Of a DNA stretch of 64,000 nucleotides, positions 35,052 to 44,101 are shown piece by piece; position 1 is the first letter of the stretch, and each line of letters begins with the position of its first letter. The position numbers and the translations under genes are program-made. The stretch is from contig DDLS01000183.1 in NCBI GenBank assembly GCA_002340255.1, positions 4,087 to 68,086 of the forward strand, given 5' to 3'. The stretch is from Cyanobacteria bacterium UBA2566. GTDB taxonomy: Bacteria; Cyanobacteriota; Cyanobacteriia; Cyanobacteriales; Desertifilaceae. The notes beneath the pieces were generated by a model. The model was not told the origin of the DNA, made no database searches, and was given only the letters and a program-made list of their open reading frames with translations.

Positions 35052-35308
35052 ATGACTCAATTACTCGAAGAGGCGATCGCCCAACTGAAGCAATTACCCG
35101 AAGATCAGCAGGATGCGTTCCCGACGGTATCGCGCAGCGAATCGCCGCTCGTCTGCTGGCTGAGATCCAAGACGAACTGAACTGGACAGCAAGATTTGAA
35201 GCCACTACAGACGAGCAGTGGGAAGCGATCGCCCAGAGCGTCAGGAAAGAAATCGCAGCAGGTGAAACAACACCTCTTGATGAAGTTTTTCCTCCTCAGT
35301 CGCCATGA
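35052..35308 (+). pseudogene. Antitoxin gene frameshifted by a 23-nt insertion
   Basis: The coding sequence starts MTQLLEEAIAQLKQLPEDQQ and is interrupted by the repeat at 35117-35140. It resumes in another frame as IAARLLAEIQDELNW...TPLDEVFPPQSP. Removing 23 nt gives 78 codons and restores GCGATCGC. Antitoxins of this form (about 75 residues) pair with RelE/ParE-like toxins in cyanobacteria. Its stop overlaps the toxin ATG (ATGA). A read-through product starting at 34937 in the second frame is possible but looks artificial. Confidence 0.75.
35117..35140 (+). repeat. 24-bp dispersed repeat, copy 3
   Basis: GTTCCCGACGGTATCGCGCA plus GCGA, sitting inside the antitoxin coding sequence at a former HIP1 site, with the same junction geometry as copy 1. 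Confidence 0.75.
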
Positions 35309-35567
35309 AATCAATTGTCACAAAAGCCTTTCGTCAAAAACTTGATGAACTTCCTGCTTCAGTTCAAGAACAAGCAGCTAAAGCTTATGACCTTTGGCGA
35401 TTAGATCCTTACCATAATAGTCTTCATTTCAAACAAGTTCGCCAGAATCCATCCATTTATTCAGCTCGTGTAACTTTAAACTACCGAGGTTATTAGAAGA
35501 CGATCGCATTTACTGGTGTTGGATTGGTATACATACAGAATATGATCGGTTACTTCGTCGGTTGTAG
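35305..35567 (+). pseudogene. RelE/ParE-like toxin, frameshifted
   Basis: The first 63 codons give MKSIVTKAFRQKLDELP...VTLNYRGY and stop at TAG 35496. From 35493 another frame continues as LEDDRIYWCWIGIHTEYDRLLRRL to TAG 35567, which is the expected end of this toxin family. The shift plus apparent loss of a few bases indicates an inactivated toxin. It overlaps the disrupted antitoxin by ATGA, the usual module layout. Confidence 0.75.
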
Positions 35568-35593
35568 TCAGACCCAGTTACAATAACTGCCAA

Positions 35594-35662
35594 GAAGATC
35601 TACAAATGATGGCAAAAGCGGTTCAGGAAGACTGCGATCGGATAGATCAAAGAATTGTCTGA
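35594..35662 (+). pseudogene. Third antitoxin-like gene end
   Basis: About 22 codons (EDLQMMAKAVQEDCDRIDQR...) match the end of the pseudogene at 33911-34050. There is no start, so it is a remnant. Confidence 0.5.
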
Positions 35663-35708
35663 AATAATGGACCCTCATGCAGTGTCAGAAAATCCAAAGA
35701 TTAACGAG

Positions 35709-35878
35709 GAGATCGCCAGAATTTTATTACAGATCGGGAAGATGTCCAACTCCTCATTCCCATGACCAGCGCATCGCGCTATACAATATACGGTTAACGT
35801 CCATAGAGTAGAGGGGAGTGTCAATGACTGTGAGTAGGATTGAAAATCAACAGCTTGAGGAAGGAGCAGGCGATCGCA
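35709..35878 (+). repeat. Direct repeat, copy B
   Basis: Upstream region and first codons of the intact methyltransferase-sulfotransferase gene, matching copy A at 33668-33836. Similarity ends at GCGATCGC in both copies. Confidence 0.75.
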
Positions 35879-38322
35879 TCCTAGCATCGTTTGTACAAGC
35901 AATGGTTCCCTCCTTCAACTCCTTCAATACCAGCATCTCCGACAACGACGAGATGTTCCTCATGGCTCTAGAGAACAGCAACGGTGACCCGACTCAAGCC
36001 GCTATCCGCTATCATGGTAATGGACTCCGCATCTTCCAAGCCATCCAACAAATTATCACCCATCACTTTGGCAGTTGGGACAACCTCTCCACGTTCCTCG
36101 ACTTTGCCGGAGGATATGGACGCTTTACCCGCTTCCTGACTCAAGTTCTCCCTCCCGAACACATTTGGATTTCGGACATCTATCCAGAAGCCGTACAATT
36201 TCAAATCGAACAATTTCAAGTTCAGGGGATTCATTCCACCCTCACCCCTACTGAGTACAAAATAGACCAAAGCTTTGACTGTATTCTCGCCAGTTCCTTT
36301 TTTAGTCATATCCCTGAAAGCACCTTTGTGCCTTGGCTAAAAACCCTCTACCATAATTTGAATGAAGGGGGACTCCTGATTTTTAGCACCCATGATGTTA
36401 CGCTAGCCCCAAATCCCTTCGCCCTCTCCGCCTCCGGGATTCATTTTATTCCCCAAAGCGAAAGTCGTACCCTAGATCCTTCCGTGTATGGTACAACCTA
36501 TGTCAGTGAAGAATTTATCCAACATTCCCTCAATCAAATTTTAGGGCCAAGTGCCACCTATCATCGTATCCCCAAGGGACTCGCTGACCATCAAGATCTA
36601 TACATTATTAGTAAAAATAGTAGCCCGGACTGGTCAACATTTACCTTTACTTATCCTCCCCAAGGGAATCTAGAGAGTACAGAATTAAACTCGTCTGGAG
36701 ATTGGGAATTTAAGGGTAAAGTCTGGAGTTTAAACGCACAAACGGCGGCCAAATCGATTGAATTGTGGGTGAATGATAAAATTATCCATCGCTGTGTCCC
36801 TCGTGTTGAAGGATCTTGGGTGTGTCATCTGAATCATAGTCAAGTGCAGCGCGACGATGTAGTGATGATTAAAGCGATAGGGGAAACGGGCAGTTTAGAA
36901 CGGATGCTGGTGTGCCAAAGTTTGGAACAACTCGCCAGTTTAGAATCGGGACATTCATCCGGTAAAGGGTTGGCTGAAGGCATTTTTATTCTGGGGGGAA
37001 TGCATCGCTCTGGGACTTCTCTGAGTGCCTCCTTGCTCAATAGTGTGGGGGTTCATTTGGGCGATCGCCTCGTCGCCACTACAATAGGTAACGATCGCGG
37101 TCATTTTGAAGATTTAGACTTCGTAGAATTCCACCAAAATGTTCTCCGCTCCCAAGGCTTAGAAATCGACGGACTCACCCTAGAATCAGAACTTATCCTC
37201 GCTCCTCGCTATCAGCAAAGCGCCAAACTTCTACTCAAAGAGAAAACCCAACGCCCTCTGTGGGGATGGAAAGACCCCCGTACCACCCTATTTCTCAAGT
37301 TTTGGGCTGAGTTAGTCCCCTCAGCTTATTTTATATTGGTCTATCGCTCTCCCTGGGAAGTAGTCGATTCCCTCTATCGCCGCAGTTCCGATGAAGTGGT
37401 CGCGGCTTATCCCGAAAAGGCAGTAGAATTATGGATGCATTACAATCGGCAGATGCTCGAATTTGTCCGAGCCTATCCAGAACGGTGCTTCCTAGCGAAT
37501 CTAGATGCTATTGTCCGCGATCCGCAAGGGTGGATACAAGGACTAGAGGACAAATGGCAACTCTCTTTAGGCGCTGTGGAACCCTCGGTGATTGAACCGG
37601 GATTACTCCAACGGGATGTTTCTCAAACCCGTAAACCGGCACTCATTCAGGCATTTTTCCCAGAAGCGATTACGCTCTATCAAGAATTGGAAACCTTAGC
37701 GGGTTCTTGGGGAAGCGCAGACTCGATTATGCCTGCGGAACTGGATGTGGAGGCAGAATTGGAAAAAATTCAAGCCTTGAGTCCCCAAGATTGGGCGTTT
37801 AGCAGTTGGCAGGAAGTGGGCAATGCAACAAAATATCAGAAACTGCTGAATCTTAAACAGAACGAATGCGATCGACACGCTCAAGAGTTACAACGGATGC
37901 GATCGCAGTATGAAGAATCAGAATACCAAAAATCTCTGGTTCAGAAAAACATACAGGCTAATAAAGCACTCTTAGCTCAGACTCAGTCCGAATGCGAACA
38001 TTACAAACAGATGGCGAATCAATTGCGATCGCAACTCGAACAAGCCAATTATGACCTGGAACAAACCCAAAAAGAACTGAATCAATCCCACGCGGAAGCC
38101 GTCAACATTAACCAACAATTGGTGAACACCAGTGCCCAATTGCAAAATACCCATACTCTCTCGGCTGACATTCAAGCTCAACTGAATGCCCAATTGCAAG
38201 ATCTCAATAGTCAACTGCATCACCGTAACCTGGAATTAGCAGCGATTAAAGCCAATAAAGCTTGGCGCTTGCGCATGAAATGGGTAAAACTGAAGCAAAA
38301 GTTAGGTTTGATTAAGGAGTAG
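35824..38322 (+). CDS. Methyltransferase-sulfotransferase-coiled-coil protein
   Basis: From ATG 35824 it has 832 residues. A SAM methyltransferase domain (about 65-260) has FLDFAGGYGRFTRFLTQ. A beta-rich segment (about 270-370) follows. A sulfotransferase domain (about 385-620) has the PAPS-binding-like GGMHRSGTSLSASLLN and RSPWEVVDSLYRR. The rest (about 680-815) is a Gln/Leu-rich coiled coil ending in basic residues. The protein probably modifies a glycan or glycoprotein; the nearby Wzm/Wzt exporter and acyltransferase fit. The start is chosen because the truncated copy at 33781 begins at the equivalent ATG. Confidence 0.88.
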   Translation: MTVSRIENQQLEEGAGDRILASFVQAMVPSFNSFNTSISDNDEMFLMALENSNGDPTQAAIRYHGNGLRIFQAIQQIITHHFGSWDNLSTFLDFAGGYGRFTRFLTQVLPPEHIWISDIYPEAVQFQIEQFQVQGIHSTLTPTEYKIDQSFDCILASSFFSHIPESTFVPWLKTLYHNLNEGGLLIFSTHDVTLAPNPFALSASGIHFIPQSESRTLDPSVYGTTYVSEEFIQHSLNQILGPSATYHRIPKGLADHQDLYIISKNSSPDWSTFTFTYPPQGNLESTELNSSGDWEFKGKVWSLNAQTAAKSIELWVNDKIIHRCVPRVEGSWVCHLNHSQVQRDDVVMIKAIGETGSLERMLVCQSLEQLASLESGHSSGKGLAEGIFILGGMHRSGTSLSASLLNSVGVHLGDRLVATTIGNDRGHFEDLDFVEFHQNVLRSQGLEIDGLTLESELILAPRYQQSAKLLLKEKTQRPLWGWKDPRTTLFLKFWAELVPSAYFILVYRSPWEVVDSLYRRSSDEVVAAYPEKAVELWMHYNRQMLEFVRAYPERCFLANLDAIVRDPQGWIQGLEDKWQLSLGAVEPSVIEPGLLQRDVSQTRKPALIQAFFPEAITLYQELETLAGSWGSADSIMPAELDVEAELEKIQALSPQDWAFSSWQEVGNATKYQKLLNLKQNECDRHAQELQRMRSQYEESEYQKSLVQKNIQANKALLAQTQSECEHYKQMANQLRSQLEQANYDLEQTQKELNQSHAEAVNINQQLVNTSAQLQNTHTLSADIQAQLNAQLQDLNSQLHHRNLELAAIKANKAWRLRMKWVKLKQKLGLIKE

Positions 38323-38324
38323 GG

Positions 38325-38344
38325 GCGAACGGCCTCGCCCCTAC
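38325..38344 (+). terminator. GC-rich hairpin after the sulfotransferase gene
   Basis: AGGGGCGA and TCGCCCCT form an 8-bp stem with a 4-base loop, directly after the stop codon. No long T-run follows, though TTTCTGTTT is near. It is a good candidate for termination or mRNA protection. Confidence 0.5.
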
Positions 38345-38386
38345 AGAATTTCTGTTTATCATTTGAAAACGCTATATAACAAGCTT

Positions 38387-39502
38387 ATGACTTTAACTCC
38401 CCAGCGTGTAGCGCAATATCTGGCTCCTTGGATAATTTGCCTGGGAGGGTTATGGACTTTGCCCGTTGCGGCCGAGCCTGTACTCTCCGATCGCGTTGTA
38501 GAATCTTCAGATGTGGAAACCCTTCATGAAGAAGCCCTAGAGTTACTACAACAGGGGAATTCACTTGAAGCATTTCAACTCTGGCAGCAGGAATTAGAGT
38601 TACGCCAAGAATTAGGAATCATTCCAGAAATCCAAGCCCTCTCACGAGTTGGAGCTATTGCTTGGTCGGAGGGGGAGTTAGTGACGCTTCGGCAAATTAT
38701 GGCTCGGTTAGATCAAATTCAGGGAGACGTGGAAGGCACAGACCAGGAAACGTTGCAGGAATTGGGCGTTGCCTATCAACAATTGCGATCGCCCCAATCT
38801 GCTGTAGGAGTGTATCAGAAACTCTTAGATCTGGCAATTGAAGACTCTAATGAGGAGCAACAAAATACACTTCTAGGACAAATTGCCCAAACCCACCTCA
38901 ATTGGTTTGATTATCCCCAAGCGGTTGCCGGATATGAAGGGGTTTTGAGTTTTGCTCAAGAACAGGAGGATTTTCTGACTCAAATTCAGGCTTATCAACA
39001 GTTAGCCTATAGTTACGAGCAGATGGAGGAATGGGAAGGAGCGATCGCCACGCGACTCAATCTCATTAACCTGTACGATCGATTAGGGCAAGTTAATTCA
39101 ATTCCCAAGGAACAAATAGCGATCGCCAAACACTACGAAACCCTAGGTAACCTTAAAACCAGTGCCCAACTCTACGAACAAGCCTACCTGATTGCCTTTG
39201 AACAGCAAAACCTTGCCTATGCTACTGAAGCTCTACAATCCTTGGGAATACTCTATAACAACCAACAGAAATTCCCCGAAGCTTTAGCCGTTTATCGGTC
39301 GCTTCTAGGGACTCAAGCTCAAGCCTATGATGCTTATGGCATGATGAATACCTATGAACGCATTGCCGAGATTCATAGCGCTCTTGATCGACGAGAACAA
39401 GCCCTAGCTGCCCTTGAACGAGGCCTGAAATTAGCCCAACACCTTAATGTAAGAACGGAGTATTATACCGAGCTGATTCAAGGATTGATGAATAATGAAT
39501 AA
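38387..39502 (+). CDS. Exported TPR-repeat protein
   Basis: From ATG 38387 the product has 371 residues: a signal peptide (WIICLGGLWTLPVAAE), then about seven tetratricopeptide-like helical repeats (for example SAQLYEQAYLIAFEQQNLAYATEALQ in pattern). TPR proteins act as protein-protein scaffolds, here probably in the periplasm. A TTG 24 bp upstream is an alternative start. The gene is preceded by a short run GGGCGAACGGCCTCGCCCCT that can form a hairpin after the sulfotransferase stop. Confidence 0.85.
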   Translation: MTLTPQRVAQYLAPWIICLGGLWTLPVAAEPVLSDRVVESSDVETLHEEALELLQQGNSLEAFQLWQQELELRQELGIIPEIQALSRVGAIAWSEGELVTLRQIMARLDQIQGDVEGTDQETLQELGVAYQQLRSPQSAVGVYQKLLDLAIEDSNEEQQNTLLGQIAQTHLNWFDYPQAVAGYEGVLSFAQEQEDFLTQIQAYQQLAYSYEQMEEWEGAIATRLNLINLYDRLGQVNSIPKEQIAIAKHYETLGNLKTSAQLYEQAYLIAFEQQNLAYATEALQSLGILYNNQQKFPEALAVYRSLLGTQAQAYDAYGMMNTYERIAEIHSALDRREQALAALERGLKLAQHLNVRTEYYTELIQGLMNNE

Positions 39503-39571
39503 TTAGCACTTCTCTCTTCTCTCAAGTACAGCTTGAAGCATTAGACCCTATTCCCTATTCCTTACCACGTC

Positions 39572-40039
39572 CTAATGCTTGCTAGATAATTGTAATTCTT
39601 GAATCTTACTTTCTTGGGCATTAATTTTCTGGTTTAATTCGCGAATCCGTCGAGAAAGCAAGCGAATAATATTAACCGCAATGCCTGGAGTTTCATCAAT
39701 AGCATCATAGAGTTGTTGTTGAGTTAAAACCAAACAATCACAGGTTTCGATCGCCGTCACCGAAGCCGATCTCGGTTCTGCATCAAACAGGGACATTTCT
39801 CCAAAAGTTGTTCCCTTATCCAAATAAGCCAAATCGCGATCGCCAATATGCACCCTTACCCGTCCGGAGACCACAATATACAGAGAGCGTCCTTCTTGTC
39901 CTTGCGTAAAAATCGTTTGCCCAGCGGGAAACGATAACTCATCCATAATCGAGGCCAATCTCACTAAAAAATCATCCCGTAACTCTTTAAAGATGGGAAC
40001 ACCTCGCACAAACAGCAAGCGGTCAACGCTACTTAACAT
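39572..40039 (-). CDS. Cyclic-nucleotide-binding domain protein
   Basis: A 155-residue Crp-type sensor domain without a DNA-binding domain. The motif region is GEMSLFDAEPRSASVTA (phosphate-binding cassette, about 88-104), followed by a C-terminal helix ending in a short coiled coil (INAQESKIQELQL). It lies 18 bp downstream of the MFS-HEAT gene and is surely co-transcribed. In some cyanobacteria this type of domain is fused to such transporters, so the two probably function together. Confidence 0.9.
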   Translation of the reverse strand: MLSSVDRLLFVRGVPIFKELRDDFLVRLASIMDELSFPAGQTIFTQGQEGRSLYIVVSGRVRVHIGDRDLAYLDKGTTFGEMSLFDAEPRSASVTAIETCDCLVLTQQQLYDAIDETPGIAVNIIRLLSRRIRELNQKINAQESKIQELQLSSKH

Positions 40040-40057
40040 AACTTCTCCGGGTCGGGG

Positions 40058-43000
40058 TTAGGGGGATGGGGGATAGGGAAATGGAGGGATGGGGAAATCT
40101 GAGGCATCTTCACTCAAGATTGAGGGTGAGGAGTCCTGGATATGGGAGAGTCCACACTCTTCAATTAAGGCTTGAACTTGGCCAGCCACTAGGCGATCGG
40201 GATCGTTTTTGAGCATAGGCAACAATTGACTCAAGGTTGAAGGGCTTGCTACTTTAAGATAATTCAAGACGGCTTCCCGTACAAACCCCCTCGGATGCCG
40301 TAGTCCAGCCAGAATATGTTCAGTAGTGGTACTCCAGCGGAAGGCTTGAGCAACATGGAAACAGCAAGCTAAGGGCCAATCTGAGAGAAAATGACGAAGG
40401 TCGAGAAGATGGCGCAGGCGATCGCTGGGACTGAGCGGTTCATATAAGAATAAATCTTCCAAATAAGAGAGTTTTTCGGCGATCGCGTATTGATCGAGTA
40501 CCGTTAACAGCGCTTTCTTATGGGGAATATCTACAATATTGTCTAAAATTTCTAACCCTTTCGCTTGACTGCTCATGGAATTGGACTGAAGGTTAAAGGC
40601 AGCCGCTTGTACGCTCTGGATGGGATACAAGAACTTCATCAATAAGAAGCAGCGCTCAATAGAGTCTGTTTCGAGATCGGCAAGCGATCGCTGTAACAAT
40701 TGAGCTTCTCGACCTGAAACTCGATCCTCAGCTAGATCTAAACGTCCTGCATAGAGCTGCCCGATAAACATGAGTTCTTGATCGATTAATAATTCAATCC
40801 CCGATCGCCCTAAGACGGCTTGTACCTGTTCAATCCCTGTATCATCCGGTAATTTAATCAGGATTTTGAGGATATTGCGGCGAGTGGTTCCCCAGGAAGC
40901 CATTAAATTTTGGGTTAAGACATGCAAGGACTCTGGCGTTCTAATATCACCAATGGTCATCCAAGCGTACATGCGCACTAGATCGGGCTTATAGATATCA
41001 CGGGCTAAATCTAATAATAGGGGAATGGCTTCATGGCGTAAGCGCACTAAAGCTTTACACGCTGCTTCACGGGTGGATTGATAGTAAAGACCGCGCAGCA
41101 AAGAGGGATAATATTCTTCTAGACGGGTAGCGGCGATCGCCTCTAGAAGGGCACAGCGCACCCGCAGGGAATCATCCTGAAGTAAATTGGGCACATAGAG
41201 CCGCAGGGCTTGCATATACACCGCTTCCCCCAAAGCACGACATCCCATCACCCGCTCCCGTTCCTGTTCGCTGGTAACCATCCGTCGCAGGGTATTCGTT
41301 GCTTCCGCTTTAGCTTTCGCATTCCCTCGTCGTAACATTAAAGCCGCCGCTGTTGAGCGCACCACCGGATCGACCGCCGGTTGCAGATAGCTGCGTAACT
41401 GACGGATATCGGGTTCCGGTTCCGTGAGCCAAATGTAGCGGAGGGCAAGGGCCAACACATCGGGGAGTAAGGAGGTTTGGGTGAGAGCGCGAATGGATTC
41501 CACATCCTTGGGTTGGGGATGTTCGAGTAGCACCTCTAAGCTTTGGCGTTGTAGAGCAGGAGAGAGGGAAGGAAGCAGGGGAACCAGTACCTCGTTAATA
41601 TTTTGGGAATCAAACCGGTTGAGCAGTTCAATACAAGAGCGCTTATCTTCTTCTGCTCCCGGTTGTTTGAGGGTTTCGGCTACATTGCGTTGTAGCGATC
41701 GCAAATCCACATCCGAGACCCCTAAGCGGCCACTTTTGGCACTCGACACCAACAGTTGCACGTACCCAGAGCGGAGGAAGAAAATGGCTAATAACCATCC
41801 CAAGGCAATGAGAATGGTTTGGAACAGGAAGATATCTGACTGACGGTCTTGAAATTGGGGCAGAATTTGATTGCAAAACCAAATCGTTCCCAAGAGCAAC
41901 AAACCCGTTACCCCAGTTGAGATCGGTTCGGCGATCGCCCGCCAAGTCTGGATGCCATTACGAATACTCTCTGGAAGTGGCTGAAACAGAGCCGGACCCA
42001 ACCCCAAGACCACCGTATAGCGTAACAAATCATCAAAAAACTTCAGCGTAATCAGACACCAGAATAAATCCGCCACATTGCCCAACGAGACCAAACTGAC
42101 GATCCCCATCATTCCAGGCAGTAGGGACGCAGCCACAAATACGCCCAAACGTTCAATCAACCGAGAGGAAACAAACCATTGCAGAACCAGTTCAAAGATT
42201 CCCAAAACACCATTGAAAAACCCTAGAAAACTGGCAACTTCTCCCGAATTAAGTTTTTTTTCAAGCTGGTCAAAAAACTGGAATTCAACCAACTGCAAAG
42301 ACCCTTGGGCGACGAAAAAGAACAGAATCAAGGGAATCACATACCGCCATACCGGACGACCTAACCGGCGCTGGGTAAAGTCTGACGCTTCTTCTTGAGA
42401 GACACGATTGGGAGTATCGGGAAAAAATTGCTGATAATTTTGAGTCAGATAAAACGCAACGCCTCCCCCGACAAACATCAAGACACTGGCACAAATGAGG
42501 ATATTCTCGACCCGCAGAAACGTTAATAGCACCGGCAACGAAAATCCACTGACCACATCGGCCATTAGAATCCCACTAGAAATCAGCGGATAAGTGCGCT
42601 TGATTTCTCGGATATTAAAGAGTTGATTTGCGCAAATACTGGTGTTGAGTTCATTGAGAATAAAGATCGCTTCACACCACAGGCGCAGCAAAAAAATTAA
42701 GATGGGGGCAATAATAACTAGATCTAACCCTAGGCGTAATAGAAATAAGGGGATCGCCATCAGTACGGCGGTAATCACAATCACCTTACGCAAAGGGAGT
42801 AGGGTCTGCAACCAGTCATACAAAAACCCTAATCCTGAACCCATTACAGCACTAGCAATATAAATCCAGGGTAAAGATTCGGCTCCAAATCGTTGCAAGA
42901 ACAAATCAGCGGTACTCGCTTCTGTCCAACTGAGTCCCACACAACTTGCGGTATAAAACGCCAGCATTAATACTGTACGCTCACTTTCGTCTGGCCGAAG

Positions 43001-43066
43001 GTTAAACCATTGGAAGAATCGTTGTCCCCACCTGTTTAAGCTGCGTCCCTGATAGTTGAGTTCCAT
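40058..43066 (-). CDS. Npt1/Npt2-like nucleotide-transporter-fold protein with HEAT repeats
   Basis: A 1002-residue membrane protein. Residues about 20-440 form an MFS-like bundle of 10-12 helices similar to Npt1/Npt2 ATP/ADP-carrier-family proteins (ESERTVLMLAFYTASCVGLSW near the start). Residues about 470-960 are HEAT-like helical repeats (VRCALLEAIAATRLEEYYPSL in pattern). The C-terminus is Pro-rich (IPPFPYPPSP). Substrate and direction are unknown; typical nucleotide carriers lack the HEAT part. With the cNMP-binding protein downstream it looks like a regulated membrane scaffold or transporter. Confidence 0.85.
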   Translation of the reverse strand: MELNYQGRSLNRWGQRFFQWFNLRPDESERTVLMLAFYTASCVGLSWTEASTADLFLQRFGAESLPWIYIASAVMGSGLGFLYDWLQTLLPLRKVIVITAVLMAIPLFLLRLGLDLVIIAPILIFLLRLWCEAIFILNELNTSICANQLFNIREIKRTYPLISSGILMADVVSGFSLPVLLTFLRVENILICASVLMFVGGGVAFYLTQNYQQFFPDTPNRVSQEEASDFTQRRLGRPVWRYVIPLILFFFVAQGSLQLVEFQFFDQLEKKLNSGEVASFLGFFNGVLGIFELVLQWFVSSRLIERLGVFVAASLLPGMMGIVSLVSLGNVADLFWCLITLKFFDDLLRYTVVLGLGPALFQPLPESIRNGIQTWRAIAEPISTGVTGLLLLGTIWFCNQILPQFQDRQSDIFLFQTILIALGWLLAIFFLRSGYVQLLVSSAKSGRLGVSDVDLRSLQRNVAETLKQPGAEEDKRSCIELLNRFDSQNINEVLVPLLPSLSPALQRQSLEVLLEHPQPKDVESIRALTQTSLLPDVLALALRYIWLTEPEPDIRQLRSYLQPAVDPVVRSTAAALMLRRGNAKAKAEATNTLRRMVTSEQERERVMGCRALGEAVYMQALRLYVPNLLQDDSLRVRCALLEAIAATRLEEYYPSLLRGLYYQSTREAACKALVRLRHEAIPLLLDLARDIYKPDLVRMYAWMTIGDIRTPESLHVLTQNLMASWGTTRRNILKILIKLPDDTGIEQVQAVLGRSGIELLIDQELMFIGQLYAGRLDLAEDRVSGREAQLLQRSLADLETDSIERCFLLMKFLYPIQSVQAAAFNLQSNSMSSQAKGLEILDNIVDIPHKKALLTVLDQYAIAEKLSYLEDLFLYEPLSPSDRLRHLLDLRHFLSDWPLACCFHVAQAFRWSTTTEHILAGLRHPRGFVREAVLNYLKVASPSTLSQLLPMLKNDPDRLVAGQVQALIEECGLSHIQDSSPSILSEDASDFPIPPFPYPPSP

Positions 43067-43141
43067 ATTTTGGTCGTTTACATCGGTCTAGCTCTACCTA
43101 GGCTCTCAAGAGAGTCTCTGTTCACCTAAGTAGAGTATGAC

Positions 43142-43675
43142 TTATGACTGTTTTTTCGGCGAGAGAAGCATCATCATATTGCGCCCTTCCCGCTTCGGTT
43201 CTTGCTGTATTTCGGCTTCTTCTTCTAGATCTTTGGCCAAGCGTTTGAGCAACCCTTCTGCCAAATCGCTATGCTGGGCTTCCCGTCCTTTAAAGTTAAT
43301 TGTTGCTTTAACTTTATCTCCTTTCTGGAGAAACTTCCTGGCGTTTTTGAGGCGCACATTGTAATCATGTTCCTCAATTTTATAACGCATTTTCACTTCT
43401 TTAACATCAGAGGTGTGCTGTTTTTTCTTAGCTTCGCGGGCTTTCTTTTCTTGCTCAAACTTGAATTTTCCGTAGTCCTGAATTCGGCATACCGGGGGAT
43501 CGGCTTTATCGCTGACTAGAACCAGGTCTTGCTCTTCTTGTTGTGCAAGCTTTAGGGCCTCTTTGAGCGACAGAATGCCAAGTTGCTTGTTCTCACCATC
43601 AATGACTCGAACCTTGGGATATTGAATCCGTTCGTTAATTTGGGGCAGATCGCGATTTCTTTTCTTGTCAACCAC
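43142..43675 (-). CDS. infC: Translation initiation factor IF-3
   Basis: IF-3 binds the 30S subunit and checks start-codon pairing. The N-terminal domain starts with RDLPQINERI and the linker is Lys/Glu-rich. The C-terminal domain carries KEVKMRYKIEEHDYNVRLKNA in pattern, and the protein ends with a Lys-rich tail (177 residues from GTG 43675). Another in-frame candidate start is ATT at 43706-43708. No good Shine-Dalgarno precedes either. E. coli infC uses AUU for autoregulation, so an AUU start here is possible. Confidence 0.96.
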   Translation of the reverse strand: MVDKKRNRDLPQINERIQYPKVRVIDGENKQLGILSLKEALKLAQQEEQDLVLVSDKADPPVCRIQDYGKFKFEQEKKAREAKKKQHTSDVKEVKMRYKIEEHDYNVRLKNARKFLQKGDKVKATINFKGREAQHSDLAEGLLKRLAKDLEEEAEIQQEPKREGRNMMMLLSPKKQS

Positions 43676-44101
43676 AGGCGTTTTTTGTTTTTCTAGGGAT
43701 AGAACAATGGTGGGCTATTGAATCTAAGGGTTCAGGAGAACCCGATATCAGGTTTACACACAACCTCCCCATTCCTTAATTGGTGGGAGAGGTGGGCAAA
43801 ATGGATGAGTTTCTGTCATTGTAACTGACAGATTTTGAATTGCCCTACATTTTTAACTTCTTTCTTGCTCTAGACCAGGATTGTGACCCTTTTGAGTGCT
43901 TCTGAGCGGGACTGAAGGGTCTTAAGGTTGGTACGGTACTGATTCATTGAGTTATTAACCCCGATTAATCTTAAGAAAGGATTATAGGGTCGGCGATCGC
44001 CGAGTCGAACCTCCTATCATAGTTGGGTCTATGGCGTATACTGTAAGATTAAACCTAAAATCAGAACCTGATTGTATCACCTGTAAGCGGATGAAGCAAC
44101 T
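43676..44101. other. Divergent intergenic region between infC and ilvH
   Basis: About 425 bp without a gene. A possible -10 sequence TATACT is at 44037-44042, 60 bp before ilvH. No clear leader peptide rich in Ile, Leu or Val codons is seen. Confidence 0.45.

Noticed and set aside
34937..35308. Single intact 123-codon gene covering the antitoxin
   Set aside because: Its first part is upstream non-coding sequence read through the inserted repeat; the original antitoxin frame and start are clear at 35052.
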